Notes under the pieces: generated by a model
What the model saw: the letters and a program-made list of their open reading frames with translations, nothing else
What the model was told of the DNA's origin: nothing
Databases searched by the model: none
Made by a program: the position numbers and the translations under genes
In this document: one piece after another, positions 1 through 13,859 of the stretch
Layout: every line of letters begins with the position of its first letter
Numbering within the stretch: position 1 is the first letter of the stretch
Assembly: GCF_003672135.1 (NCBI RefSeq)
Contig: NC_039519.1
Span: 4,588,001 to 4,652,000 of the forward strand
DNA length: 64,000 nucleotides
Direction: 5' to 3'
DNA from: Ooceraea biroi
Taxonomy: Eukaryota; Arthropoda; Insecta; Hymenoptera; Formicidae

Positions 1-880
1 AATTAATTACCTATATTTCAATATATCTAATAACACATGATTATACAATACTACATCTTATATATCTTATATATGATTTTATAAGTTAATATATTTTTTA
101 TAAGAAATTTTTTTAGTGTGCCTCTTCTTAACGCGAACGCTTGTAAAACTGGTACTACTGGTACGTCGCAGCGATGAGGCAAAGTGAGGCGCGCCTCCAT
201 CTAGTCTGGATGGGTCTTTATTTTTCATCAGCAGTCGCTTCCTCAATGCTACTTGCGTTGTATAAACAGTTAGCAAGAATTTCTATAGCTTATAGGCGAT
301 TCCAGACTTTCCCGTTATAATACATGTTTAGTGATTCATCGAAAAAGGTTGACTTACCTTTTCCTGTATTTATTGTTAAGAAAGATGTAACTGGAGCTTT
401 TAAAAATAATTTTGCATAATTTATATATATATATATATATATGACAAAGAAGATTTACTGAAATTAATCTAAAGTATAGTTTTAATTTTGCAAGAAAAAA
501 AATAGGTATTTCGTTTTAGGTATAAGATGACATTGTTTGTATTTGATTTACTAATATTATCAATCTCGGCATAGCTTTATAGTTCTTGACAATCGCTACT
601 AATAGAAAAACAATTAGAGGTAATTGCATTGGTTTTCAAAACGATGACTATTATTACCATCGGCAGGATCTCATCATTGCGTGGGTGGACCGGCAAACAA
701 TAAAGCGGATACTAGGTGAGGCGGTCAAAAGATAAAATTCTATAGAAAGTTGTCTCGCATATCCATCTTTTACTATCGTCCTTGTTATTCTCTCCCAACA
801 AGTGCATTATAACGCCTTTTAATAACGCCTAATTTTTGTCTGTGAGAAAAGTATAAGTAGGAAGCTGGAAGTGACGAGGC
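1..880. other. AT-rich stretch without a convincing gene
   Basis: Mostly AT-rich sequence with an (AT)n run at about 421-443. A short GC-richer patch at about 120-260 is open on the minus strand; from the ATG at about 231 it encodes a basic, Ser/Thr-rich peptide ending just inside position 79. It has no recognisable domain and could be a stray ORF or an exon fragment of a gene lying mostly outside the window. No splice structure could be established. Confidence 0.4.
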
Positions 881-2131
881 TTAAGGGGGGAGCCTGCTTT
901 AGAACGTTGAAAATAAGGTATAATTTTACGAATTTTTTTGGAGAAACTATACAGCGGATCATTATAAAACTTTGATGCATTTATTAGTACATGTTTAAAG
1001 ATAAAAAAATTATTTTTTTATTTGAATATATCGCCTGTAGAGGTCGTCCTGGAGGCATTGTAAATTGGTGAGCATTCTCCTGCCTCCAAATTTCATCCAC
1101 ACTGAAAAATTGAAATATTTTCTCGTTATTTATGAATTCCCATCGTCGATGAACCTTTAATATTCATAAAAACATTAAGTTAAACAATTACTTTTGCATG
1201 AAAAAGTTCAACAACTTTGCCTAAAAATCGTACTTTTGTGTTCTAAGCTCCACCATTTTGGCACTTTTCAACTTTTTTCTTCTCTCTTTGGTTCATCGAC
1301 GATGGGAATTCATAAATAACGAGAAGATATTTCAATTTTTCAGTTTAGACGAAATTTGGAGGCAGGAGAATGCTCACCAATTTGCAACGCCGGCGACGCG
1401 GCTGCACTAAGATTTCTCCAGGACGACCTCTACGAGCGATGTATTCAAATAAAAAAATAATTTTTTTTATCTTCAAACATGTACTAATAAATGCATAAAA
1501 TTTGATGCATTATTAGTAATTTAAAGACAAAAAAATTATTTTTATTTGAATATATCGCCGTAGAGGTCGTCCTGGAGGCATCTTAGTGCAGCGCGTCGCG
1601 CATTGCAATTGGTGAGCATTCTCCTGCCTCCAAATTTCATCCAACTGAAAATTGAAATATTTTCTCGTTATTTATGAATTCCCATCGTCGATGAACCTTT
1701 AATATTCATAAAAACATTAAGTTAAACAATTATTTTTGCATGAAAAAGTTCAAAAACTTTGCCTAAAAATCGTACTTTTGTGTTCTAAGCTCCACCATTT
1801 TGACACTTTTCAACTTTTTTCTTCTCTCTTTGGTTCATCGACGATGGGAATTCATAAATAACGAGAACATATTTCAATTTTTCAGTTTGGACGAAATTTG
1901 GAGGCAGGAGAATGCTCACCAATTTGCAACGCCGGCGACGCGGCTGCACTAAGATTTCTCCAGGACGACCTCTACAAGCGATATATTCAAATCAAAAAAT
2001 AATTTTTTTATCTTTAAACATGTACTAATAAATGCATCAAAGTTTTATAATAATCCGCTGTATAGTTTCTCCAAAAACAATTCGTAAAATATACCTTATT
2101 TTCAGCGTTCTAAAGCAGGCTCCCCCCTTAA
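881..2131. mobile_element. Foldback element built as a palindrome of palindromes
   Basis: The outer ends are inverted copies: TTAAGGGGGGAGCCTGC at 881 and its reverse complement ending at 2131. The inverted arms continue for more than 100 bp, including the conserved stretches around CTATACAGCGGATCATTA. Between them are two similar units, about 1020-1450 and 1540-2000. Each unit is itself a palindrome around the GTTCATCGACGATGGGAATTC motif, with GGAGGCAGGAGAATGCTCACC outward of it. A small palindrome near 1480-1540 joins the units. Both ends sit at TTAA, which could be a target-site duplication of piggyBac type or simply part of the repeat. No transposase is visible, so this is a non-autonomous foldback or MITE-like element. 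The family assignment is uncertain. Confidence 0.8.
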
Positions 2132-3110
2132 TTCAGCGTGATCCGTACGAAAAGTAAGAAGATCGATGATCCTTGCTGATAGCCGCTGACAGTTACATGA
2201 TCGATGACCGGTTTTGCACAATCCACGGCCGGTTTTAAACGCCGACCGAAATCGATATGTAATACCATCGAGTTCAGTCCTTGACGCAACAACGTGCGAG
2301 AGTGACTCTCATGCACTCTCGTAAACGCGAAAATTGGGAACACGTGCTCGTTCCTCCTGCGATATCTGTAACATCTGAGGACCAAGATCTCCATACTCGA
2401 ATCGGTTTTAATTATTCGGCCAGAGGAGATCGGAGCTCGTTCCGCAAAATCCCATATTCACAGGGTTGTAAGTTCCCCTTAAGGGTGGTATTGATTTCTA
2501 TGATGGCGGTCGCGACCGGCGCCTGCACCCTCCTGCGGCCGGGAAAAGCCGGGGAGCACCGTACACCGTAGTGTTTTTTCCGGAGATATGAGGAACAACG
2601 TGCGGTGGTGGATCGCGCGGAGTGGCAGCTAATAATAGTTGTCGAGGTGGACGACAATTGTGCCTGTTTTCGGTATTTCCATCCCCGCGAATTTATCGAA
2701 GGACCATCATCGCGAGATATCTGAGACCCGTTTGCGAGTGGCGGCGCGCACCTCCGCGTTCACGCGACCATCGACATGTGTGTTGCCGACTAATCATGCA
2801 GTCATCATGCTAAAATGCTGATTGTGAGACTAGTTTGTTAGGATCAGTGACGGGCTAGTGCTGTAGGGCGTCTTCGAATGAGAGTTGCGAATCATAACGG
2901 GATTATCGGTCGTTGCGATTGCGGCGATATTGTCGGAGAGGGTTGCTGCCTGGAGGCTCGTGTGGGACTGTGATTGCTTTAGACCACATTGGAGAAGCAA
3001 GCGGAGAACAGCGATACTCTCGGGTAAGAGATCAATGATTTGCAGGATGCTTATCGACCCAATTGCAGTAAAAGATATCTTAAAAGGATCACTTGACAAA
3101 ATTGGCATTA
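2132..3110. other. GC-rich block next to the foldback element
   Basis: About 1 kb that is clearly richer in G+C and CpG than its surroundings, with several overlapping open frames on both strands (for example 2281-2571 plus). None resembles a known family, and the overlap in several frames points to base composition rather than coding. It could be a CpG-rich promoter or 5' exon of a gene not otherwise visible, or sequence brought in with the repeat. Confidence 0.35.
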
Positions 3111-4923
3111 TCTGTATAATCTGTTGTCAAGTATATTATTTTGTATGATGAGGGACCTCGTTAATGTAAATATTCTGTATGAATTGGAACATCTTATCTT
3201 CCTAGAATTCTTTAATCAAGTATCAGCAATATCAACAAATATTTAATTTTGCTTTTAAATATGTTTACTAGATATTGAGATTGTATATTCTCGTGACAAT
3301 TTTCAAAAATCTGGATATTCGAGGAAGAGATTCTTTTTTTCCGTGATGATTCAGTGTAATATATTATACCATATCTCTTATGAATGTCTCGGTTTTTTGC
3401 CTGATTATTATTATTACTGTGAATTTTATTCGATTTTTAGAAATTTGCAGGATTAACGTAATTTTCTCACGTCATATTACAAATCTGCAATGCACAATGT
3501 TACACCCACATGTAAATTAAATGCTTATTTAGTAAATTAAAATCGCAATTGCATCAGAATTTTCATAGAATTGATTAGAATTGCATATAAGGGGACGCGT
3601 ATACACCTGTCACTAGCTTGTCTCTGAATAACTCGTTATCTATAGTTTACACTCTATCGACCGACTTATATCCCCTTTTAGCATTTGTTCATGTGTCTTA
3701 CTTTTAATATCTCGGTCATCAACTTACCTATATGTATATATATATATGTTTAGTCTATATCTCACAGTCAGAAAAATTGAAAATAATCGCCAACTAGCAC
3801 GCAGCTTTCTGATTGATATCTGATCCGAATAAATCACGAAATAAAAAATTCAATGACCCGTAGTCAATATGTTCAGCGATTGTAAGGCGCATGTGAACAT
3901 GCACATTCCGTGTCACAATGATTGACTATTTCGAACAAAGGAATTATGAGTGACACTCGATTGAGGTCACGTTCATCAGTAATTCGCATAAACAATTTTC
4001 TTATTAATTCGCTGTTCGCTGACCATGGGAAGCGCATGGAAGTTTGAGTGGCCCGTCATCCTACGACATTTAATGAGACGACGAAATGCTTAAACGCGGT
4101 CAATCGCGTACTTAGTGACATGTGACATCTAACGGTAGAAAGCATCACAATTCAAGCAGTTTAGTTAGCAGTTGCATTCAAACGATTTCCACCGATCCAT
4201 CCACCCACTGTGCTAAAACTGATAAACTGTTACAGATAGAGAGAAACTTTACGAGGTTTAATCTGAGACTTCATTGTAAAATAAACTTTCGCTTTCTTAA
4301 ACTGAAGAGAAAGATACCTTCCTGTCGTGCGACATCGTTGAAAAAAATTCCTGAGATGCAATTGCTTGGCATAAATATTATAGCTCTAATCTTACAAAAT
4401 TGATACGAGTATGCAAACGCGTATCTGTTATATCTGTTGGTCGTATTTGAATGATTTTACTTTCGCTGCTTCTTCGTTGACCATTAGACAAACAAGGTAG
4501 CTATCTGTGTGAGAGAGAGGATGAAAAGAAGAAGGCAGTAAAATGTGAGATTGATGTTACAAGATCGATGCGTCTAGGATCTATTGGGCCATTACGCATT
4601 AATGAATTTTGATAAATGTCGTCTTTTTATTAATAATAATAATAATAATAATAAGCTCTCATACGCGCATCGCAGTACATAGTAACTATTAATTTATAAT
4701 GTAATACTCACCGATATTACTTTTAAATGCAATTCTATTTCATAATTCTACTTCAAGCCTTAAACAATAGAATAAATTGACTTAATAAAACTTGATAAAA
4801 TCAAAGCTCTTTTCAGGAAACATTTTATTGACAGCCTATGCAAATATGATAATATGCACTATTGAGAAGTAAGAGAGTTGCGTACGACAGAGCGTTGTAC
4901 TATGATCAAGGAAAGTTGCACCG

Positions 4924-5088
4924 ATGCAAAAGGAGCTAGTCGCATCTCGGGCGTACACCCCAGGCCTAGACATTGACCTCGAAAGTGAGGTGATCATTGC
5001 CAGCGTAGGGACGTATCGAAGAAAGTGCGCTAACCAGCTCCGAACCGGTTTGCGTCTTACGTATATCTCTGATCAAGATTGTATTTGA
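4924..5088 (+). CDS. Possible small ORF of 54 codons, unrecognised
   Basis: An ATG-initiated frame of 54 codons begins at 4924 and ends in TGA at 5086-5088, in a local GC-rich island within AT-rich DNA. The peptide has a mixed acidic and basic composition with no signal peptide, membrane segment or known motif. Length and composition alone cannot separate a real small gene from a chance frame in a CpG-rich patch. Nothing around it suggests a function. Confidence 0.12.
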   Translation: MQKELVASRAYTPGLDIDLESEVIIASVGTYRRKCANQLRTGLRLTYISDQDCI

Positions 5089-6749
5089 TTTTCTTCCTCA
5101 CAGAATTTTTCTCGAAAATTGATTGATTAGCCGTGCTAATGTCAAGCCTAAAAGGGCATGAAATCGATAAATAAAGCGAGATGATATGTTTACGTTGCAA
5201 ACAAGATGTGAGAATTCATAATACATAGCTTCTTCTTTTAACTTTAAAATTTGTTTTGAATATTTAAATGTAATATATATAATCTATAATAAATGTAATA
5301 ATCAGCTGAAACAAATTTTTTGCGGTGACTATGATGATCTATCCAAAATATTTAACAACTTCGATAGTTTTGTTCATAATTAATGCGTCTCTGTTCTCCA
5401 GTTTGTATAAATAAGTGGCTTCAATGCAAAATGAAGAAAAATTTGAAAATTTGAGTGTTAATAATAGGAAATTTAATAATTGAGTGTTAATAATAGGAAC
5501 TCACTTTCTTCATAAGCATTCTGACTGGCGGAAATGCAAAAAGAATGGCCAGCTAGAAATTCCGGTAAAAAGCGATCACTTTCACTTTATCTTTGCGGTA
5601 TTAATTGAATCGATTAAATCTTTTTTTCGATCATCCGCGCGACGTACAGATAATACGAATCGGATATTTATATATATGTCTGTTTCCTAGACGAAATTAA
5701 CAAAGATTCAAGTGAGACTACGCGCTTCAACTATTCCGCACACATTACGGTACCTGCGGTTTACGTAGAAAGCGAAACTTAATAACCACATGTACAGCAC
5801 AGATATATTATAAGAAACCAGCAGTGAAATTGATCATTGGGTCAATATTGCTTCTCTCAGCTTCGAACGATACGTGTTTTACGATGAAACTATCTACACA
5901 TACGACATTTCACATTACTGTCAATTTTCTAAAAATTATACACTTTCTCATAATTACAACATAAACGAAATATCTTATGAAACGTATTTTACTTATATGT
6001 ATTCCAAGAATGAACAAAATTATGATATAAATGGACAATATATCAAATTATTCAAATTTTAGTAGATACGTAGGTATATATAGATAAATATAACAAGTGT
6101 GTAATGACGTATAATTTATATTTTTAAAAACTGGAAAGTGTATATAACAGAATAAAAAAGAAAAATAAAGAGAATAGATAAAGAGAAGAAAAGGAAAAAA
6201 TCATATGAGTATTATAATTTAAAAAATTCAATGCAATATTTTTCTTTCCTTCTCTCTCTCTCTTTGTTGCTTTAAAACAATCGATTGTTAAGTAGATGTT
6301 TGTTTTTAATTTTGACAAAATAACTACTTTTGTCTTGGAATGTCAGTAATTGCGATAGATCCTATCCTGCCTGATGCAGGAGAAAGGAAGTGCAACCACT
6401 CTCTATCGAACAACTTTTCCCTTCGTTTCAAACAGGCGTTAACTGAAGACTGGTTATCGTAAGAACAAACTATTCGAAAGCAGTTTCACTTATTAGAATT
6501 GTACCACGATTAAATTTCTTTTGTGCATTGAAGATGACAGCATCCAAATCAAAAGATGCATGATGCTACAAAAGTTTTAATAACATATTATTCACACACA
6601 CAAACGCACTTGATTCTCCTGTTTCCTGCAATGATAAATCGATTATCACATACTAATCAATCTATTAAATTTAGAAAGACTATGATTTTATATTTATTTA
6701 AATATTTTATTATTCTTAAATATCTTCTAAAAATAAATCGATTTTGAAT

Positions 6750-6843
6750 GACAGCGTTTCTTCTGAAGCAATAATATCTCTCGTATGTACAATATTACGA
6801 ATAATACATACGAGAGATATTATTGCTTCAGAAAAAGCACTGT
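6750..6843. repeat. Perfect 28-bp inverted repeat hairpin
   Basis: The arms at 6762-6789 and 6805-6832 are exact reverse complements separated by 15 bases, with imperfect pairing continuing outward to about 6750 and 6843. The roughly 93-nt stem-loop could be a small MITE or a hairpin transcript. The AT-rich perfect stem favours a palindromic mobile element remnant over a microRNA precursor. Confidence 0.7.
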
Positions 6844-8603
6844 TATTTTGCAAACGACATAAAAGCTAAGTAATGCGTAAAACATTATTTTTACACCCAT
6901 TTATAATATTTTTATAATACTTTTGTTATTTAAAAGGCCTGGAATTGTGCCTCGCAGTTATACTCCACTCTCTACGTGAAAGGAAATATATGATAAATCA
7001 ATAATCTTCACGTTTTCACCTATACAGTTTAAATTTAAATGCGGTTTAGTCGGTTTCGCTATCTGTTCTTCAGATCATAGCTACCGTGCGGACGTGATCT
7101 ATATCATCTTATAAAAAGAATTAAGCAAAGAGATTTAATCGAGTGATATAATAAACTACATCCTTTTTCTTTAAATAGATCTAGCCACATTGTCCTCGAA
7201 TGTTTGACCTTAATAATAGCTTCTTTTATAAATTGAGATTAAATAATTCCACTATCACTTTACCTGTAGGAAGTTACGTGATTTAAACGACGATAAGGAT
7301 TTGAATCTTACAAGCCTAATGTATATTGACGCTTAACGACGCAGTGAGTTCTCGGAAGATCTACAACACTCGGCCAATATTTAAAGAGACGCCAAATATT
7401 ATTTCTTAAATTTGTGCTTAAGTAACGCTCCAAGACATTCTTTTTCGCAAAACGTGTGTCAGAGCTAAAGTGTGTCAGCTATCATTTTCCCTGGAAATAT
7501 GCGACATTAAAATTTTCTATGTGCTCGCGAGATTTATTTTCCCTGACGTGCAAAATTGCTTGCCAAAGTGAACTCGCGGACTACATAACATCATGCATGT
7601 ACAATATGATCAATATTGCGTTATAAGAGAAGCAAATATGCATATCTGCATAAAATGTAAGTCAATACTTGTGGAACTTTTTAATTTAAAAGTTCTTCAT
7701 GCTCTTCATGCTGCGACGAATTGTGCCGTACTACTTTGTCCTGCATCGTACCTGTTCTGTACTGTGTTTTTGGGAGGTTTCGCTGCCCTTTTTATATGGA
7801 CAATCGAGGTCATACGAAGAGGGAATTGTTAGTAATAATTAAGAAATGAGAAAAACACCTCTTGAGATGATTGACAAACGGGAGCAGGAGATGAGTCGTG
7901 AAAAATTAATCGTAGTAGATGATCAATGACAAGCGTGTTCTTGGGTAATCTAGTGCAACGGCCTTTGCAATAAGTCAGACGCTGCGCTAGAGTTCAGGGT
8001 TGCTGCAAGAGCGTCTTGCGTGTACACATTAATTCAATAAGTTCTAAATCGTTTCGACATTTATAATTGCTGCAAGCAGCAAAAGCATTGAGTAATGCAA
8101 ACGATTCTAGTTTTTCATTTTCCTAATCGTTGTTACTTAGCTGGCTGCAAAATAGAAAGTGTAAAGTTGTGTCGCCACGCTAACCGCAAACCGATGAATG
8201 AGGTCGTACAACATGTGGCATTCCACATTTTGTTCGTTTTAAAAGAGATGTCTGCTTAGCGATGCTTGAAGTGCTGGTTATTCATGAAGACGCGACGCAT
8301 CTTCGTCTAGTAAGATGATTTGGAGAAACGTGTGACGTGTTGCACTAAAACGTGGAGTACCTCGAGTTATACCCTAAATAGGCCCTAACGCATAGGATTA
8401 AAAAATAGTTCGTATATATTTAATTAATTCTTTCTTATCAAAAAATAAAGTATATTTCTATACTATATTAACAAAATTTTAATTATTATAATATCATAAA
8501 GAAAATAATTGTTGAGCAACAATAATATATAATATTGTTATTAAATTAATTATTTTTATCAATTAATACAAAATAACAAGTGATTTTTTAAGCTCGTACA
8601 ATT

Positions 8604-8914
8604 ACTTATATTCAAATATTCTTTTTGGATCATCACATTTTATCAGAAAGTAGGTCGTCGCTTATAGGGTGCTTTGTCATCAAATATGTAAAGGTGTTAA
8701 TTAGGCAATACCGTCAGGTTGATTAAAAATAAATACATTAAAAGAATTGATAATATTTTTCGTATTTTTGTGAACAAATATTTGTCATATTTATATGTTT
8801 AAAATATGTAATGTTACTTTAATATCTATCTTGAAAAAAGCGGAGGCATTTAATAATATAATATTATCGATAATATACAAGTATATATTCAAAATGCAAT
8901 ATTTGAATATAAGT
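8604..8914. repeat. Possible MITE bounded by a 17-bp inverted repeat
   Basis: ACTTATATTCAAATATT at 8604-8620 is repeated as its exact reverse complement at 8898-8914, enclosing 311 bp of AT-rich noncoding DNA. No target duplication could be assigned. In such AT-rich sequence the match may be fortuitous. Confidence 0.3.
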
Positions 8915-11900
8915 AAATGGTATAGAATGCTTCATTATCATAATGATATGCCGGTATTCGACAGTTAAAGTGTGACACTTTCGAAATGCCTATCAGATGC
9001 TGGCAAAGGGTCCAAAGCACATTTTTCTATTTCTCGGATGTTAAAAGTTTTATTAAAACAAATTACTGATAATAGCAATTTGGAGTATTTACTATTTTGT
9101 TAAAACCAGTAAGAGAGAAAGAGAGAAAGAGAAAGATAGAAAAAGATAACAATTATTGCTTTTATTAATCGCTATTTATAATGTAATTTAAATATTCTTG
9201 CTTAACGAATAATCAAATATTGTAGCTATTTAATAATTAAGAAAATATGTTAATATAATATAATAAAACTAACAATAATTTGTATGTCGTAGAAAGTACT
9301 TTGTGATATATTTTATAAATTTGTTCTACCATGTATGAATGTAGCACGTAAGAAAAAAAACTCATTTGTTCCGTCTTGCATTGTATAGAAAAATTACATC
9401 TGATTTCTCCTCCTGACGTCATATCTCAATATTGCTACATGACAAGTAGTTTGAAACTCCAATAATACCTATCTTAACATTAGTAATTGTAAAAGTATCA
9501 TTATGTATTCAGGAAAATCGTCTTTTAATCTATTATTTACTAGAAACATGTTGTTATAATAAAATGAAGAGAGTGTACGAAGAAAAACTGTTTTGCATCC
9601 TAAATATTATTTTTCTATGAGAATTTATTTTTTTGCGGTTTTATTATCAGTTTTAAATTATTCTGTAAATTATTCTGAGAATTTCGTTTTTATTCTGTTC
9701 CTGTTATTCGCAAAGTATGATTTTATAAATTATTTTCTGTGAAATTAGGGCAATATGTATGAAAAGAGCAGGATTACTTGACCTGTATTTAATTATATAA
9801 TTATGTTAAAATGTAACAGTGAGAGCGCTTCTTCTGCGAACTTGTTTTACCACACAAAGATTTGTCAGCAATTATCCGGTTGATGATGAAAAAACGAACA
9901 AAAAATACGCTCGGACGAAAGTTTATGTTACTGTAGGCAATATATTAACCAGATTTCTTTTGCGTATACATATAATGTGTTTGAAATTTTTTCATTTAAT
10001 ATTGAGAATGTCAATACATTTCAAAATGCATTTAAAAATACAGCTAAAAATAAATATGTAAAAATAAATGTTATTAAATTGTAATATTAGAAATGAAAAA
10101 TCTAAAAATTAGCAAAAATCGGAAAATAAATTATAGTTTGCGCGCGCTGTAAATCAATTAAAGATTAATAATTATAAATAAATTTCTCAGAATTTCTAAA
10201 TTATTGCAGTTTATTCAATGTTCTTGCTGTGGATATAGTCAATCCAATCGCTAATTTAATAAATAAATGCATTTTAGTCAACATAAAATATTTGCCAGTT
10301 TCTTACAATATCGCTTTTGCATACTTTTGTTGTTACTCGTTAAGAGTAATGCTGATTCGTAATTATTCAATCATAAGAGTCCTTTCTGAAGATGATAAAA
10401 AATCGCTTTCTCTCTCAATAATTCTTACGTGACATTCTTCTCTCTTTCTCTCCATCACTTTTGGTATGCAATAAAAAAGGTAATTTGATAGGAGACATTG
10501 ACCTAAGAGACCCTTCCGAAACTTGTACCTGACATGATGATACCGCCGATGGTTTTCGATACCCAGTAACCCAGCTTCCAATGTCTCACCTGCTGGTACT
10601 GACGTGCTCCCATCGGCCCACTAAGAGAGACCACACGAAACAGGTTCCGTTTTGCCTTTTTTGCTATTCGATGCTTGTCTGGGGGGCACGTAAGCCGTTA
10701 ACTGGCACATTAACTTAATCGAGATTATTCAGATTGGGATATCCTGAGTTTTTGATATTCCTCAAGTCCTGTTATTAACATCACTCTACTTGTCATGTAT
10801 AAATTAATGTCATGTCTTATTTATCATTCTTACAACTCGAAATCATTAAGCATGGTTTCACAGTTTAATCTTATCCTTCATCAATTTTATTCGAATAACA
10901 GAGCATGTAATCTTAGCAATCAAGGAATCAAATCGGAGACAATCAGTAAAAATTTTAGTTCCTTTTAGAGACAATTTGTATTTCAGAATTTCACAAGTTT
11001 ATGATAACTGAAATGAATGAAGTACTGATTGAAATAAATTAAGTGTATGACGATATTATCGAGCTTTTTCAAAATTCGATCATACTGACTTCCTTCAGTC
11101 AATTTGAGAGAAGCGTATCACTGCTCTTGACAAAAAATTAAATTTTATGTAAAATAAATACTGATCATTCACAAAAGAAATTGTACCGGAACATTAGGAA
11201 ACGTATAATTCACGGAAGAAACAATGTCAACTATATACCGGATAAAACTAATTTGCTTTCCGTTCTTTCTCAAAACCTACGTTTTAACATTTTGAACATA
11301 ATAAATTTTTAATGCAACTTGTTGTTAATAATCAGCCAAAGTTGCCTGCGCAAGAATTTCATGAAACAATATCATACATAAACCATGTAATAGCTATATA
11401 AATTATATATAAGCTCCATGCAGTTTAATATTTTTTAATATTGTAGTAAAGCTTTTAATAGGTTCTGTGTAGATATTTTATATGATAGATATATATATAT
11501 TCTTGTTTTTTTGTACATACTGATGTGAACTAATTAATCAAGGAAAAGATGTACCAAATACCTGTGTCAGGTCAGTTTTATTACATATACTAGTAAAATC
11601 TGCAAATTTATGGATACATGGGTCCATTTATTTGTAAATGGGCTCGGTCCATTTATCTGTAAAGGATTAGTCGTGTGAGTAGGTGAAGGTAAACAGGAAC
11701 CACTAAGCTTGAATAAATGGCTCGTGTGAACTAAGTTATTTGGAATTTGGAACCATGCTACACAGTCGACAAGCGGTCCATTGACCTGTTTCAATTCATC
11801 GAATTATCGTTGACATGAGTTTTGTGCCTTCTACTTGCTTTCACCTTGATCGCCGTTTTTCATTTCGCGCACCATATCTGCTGAAACTAGTTGAGGAAAA

Positions 11901-13859
11901 ATTGTTTTTACACTACATTCGGCAAAAAGATTTCCGCAGATGGAAGATGTTATTGAAGTCCGTGTGTTTTAGAGCAGCTAAGAATAAGAAATATGTGTTT
12001 CTTTGTGTTCTAATAAGAATGTAAAAGATTGAGGTAATATTACATGTTAAAGGATATGCCTGACATATGAAATACATAGTATTAAATAATAAAAACAATT
12101 TTTACATGTTACATCCATATGTTTATGTTACGATATATGTATTTAATAAATATATTTATATATTCATTAAATGCATATGCATATCTCTTTAAAATAATTT
12201 AAAAAATTTCAATTTATATATATATTTTTATGTATTCTTACGTTAATAGATATGGGATTTCTATGCAAATTTTATATTATATATATATTATATTATATAT
12301 TTATTATATATATTTATTTTATTTTAAATAATTTACATAATATGCATTTTTTTAAATTTTATTATATAATAAATGGTATTATATTATTTGTTCGATTTTG
12401 CTTTTTCATTATTTCATTATTATTCTCTCTATATGCATTTATGCGACATTGAGGTCAAACAGATACAGAATTGTATTACAATAAAATGATGTCGTACATA
12501 CCATGTTTTATATTAGTTCTGGTTTCCGGGTTGAAGCCGCATTTTCTGTCGCTTTGATTCCTACCTTTCGAATATTTCAGTCTTCATTAGGAGGAGAAGT
12601 GAAAAGTAACCTGATATCAATAATATTGTATCATACTTTTTCTAAATATATTGTATAAATACTAAAAATAAATGATGAAACCTTAAAGATATTCTAATTA
12701 TTAAAAGACATTTATTAAAAAAATGTTTATCGCTTTAGTACTTATAATGTTCATATTAATTATATTTTTTACAATACATATACATTAATTTTGCGTATTA
12801 TCCTGCGTTAATATTTAAAAGGTTCTCTATAGTCTAGTATTAACGAAACGGAATCTTTTAATAATTTATGTTTATTCGTTCTTTTATTGATGACGCTTCG
12901 AAACCTACTTTTCTGAAGTGATAACTCTGAACCGCAAAAGTGCTGTAAAAAGGCTTTATAGTGAATGCGAAGGTGCTGCACAACTCTTAATGGAAAAATA
13001 TCCACATCAGCGATGTGGCGTAATCAATAAAATTAATTCCTGTCGGATGGTCTCAAAAACTACCAACACATGTCTTTATTCAAAAAATTAGATGCTCCTA
13101 AAATGTCTTGTGTCTTTATCATGTTAAATAAACATTATCTATATTACATATATGTAATAATCAATCAGTATTTATATGTAGTCTATAACGTTATTACAAA
13201 ATAATTTTGCAATAACACGAGACTAATGCACTTTATGCTTCCGTTATGCTTTTCTATTATTATTATTAGACAGTCATTATTATCCAAATGTAAGCAATTG
13301 TGCCTTTATATAATATTATTCACGTGTCTAACACATTTATTGCACGTCGGTCACTGATGATCGTCACGGCGCAAACGGAAAGTTTAGTGCTGGTCATTGG
13401 TGACCGTCATGGCAGTGAATGTTAAAACATAACTTTCATGAAAATATAATTATAGAATTATAGATCAACCGTCTAATAGTAATAATAAAACAGAGTTCAA
13501 ATTAGAATATAAATCGAGATGTGGTATGTTCAACGGGACCATTTGTGCAATGAATAATCCTTCAAAATTGATTTCTTGTGTCATTCCATCGAAAGTGGAT
13601 TAAACCAATCAAAATTCTCATTGTAACGAAGCGTAATCATAAAAAGCGAGAAGTGGCAAAGCTAAAAATACTTGATTAAGGCAGTATAGTAAAAGATACC
13701 GTTTTGACTTTACATTTTATATGAAACGTTATATGTTTAACGGTCCTTCTCGATCACACATAAAATTATTGGCGATTCTATAATATCTATGAAGAATACA
13801 TGCTAATGTATTCATCCCAATCACGAGACCACGATGAAATTCCGATTTGGCGGATGAAT

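Larger units (their letters stand above)
3111..13859. other. Long AT-rich intergenic stretch
   Basis: No protein gene can be supported here. It contains a (TAA)n microsatellite at about 4628-4654, a GA-rich tract at about 9112-9140 and AT-only tracts around 12260-12360. Three moderately GC-rich islands stand out: 4900-5090, 7590-7830 and 10490-10700. The 10490-10700 island has, on the minus strand, an ATG-containing open stretch followed by a CAG/GTGAGA 5' splice-site match near 10592, which might be a short first exon. The short ORFs in these islands have no recognisable domains. Confidence 0.4.

Noticed and set aside
7593..7832. Plus-strand ORF of 79 codons with a hydrophobic C-terminal segment
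   Set aside because: Possible small membrane peptide, but no signal, homology or transcript features distinguish it from chance.
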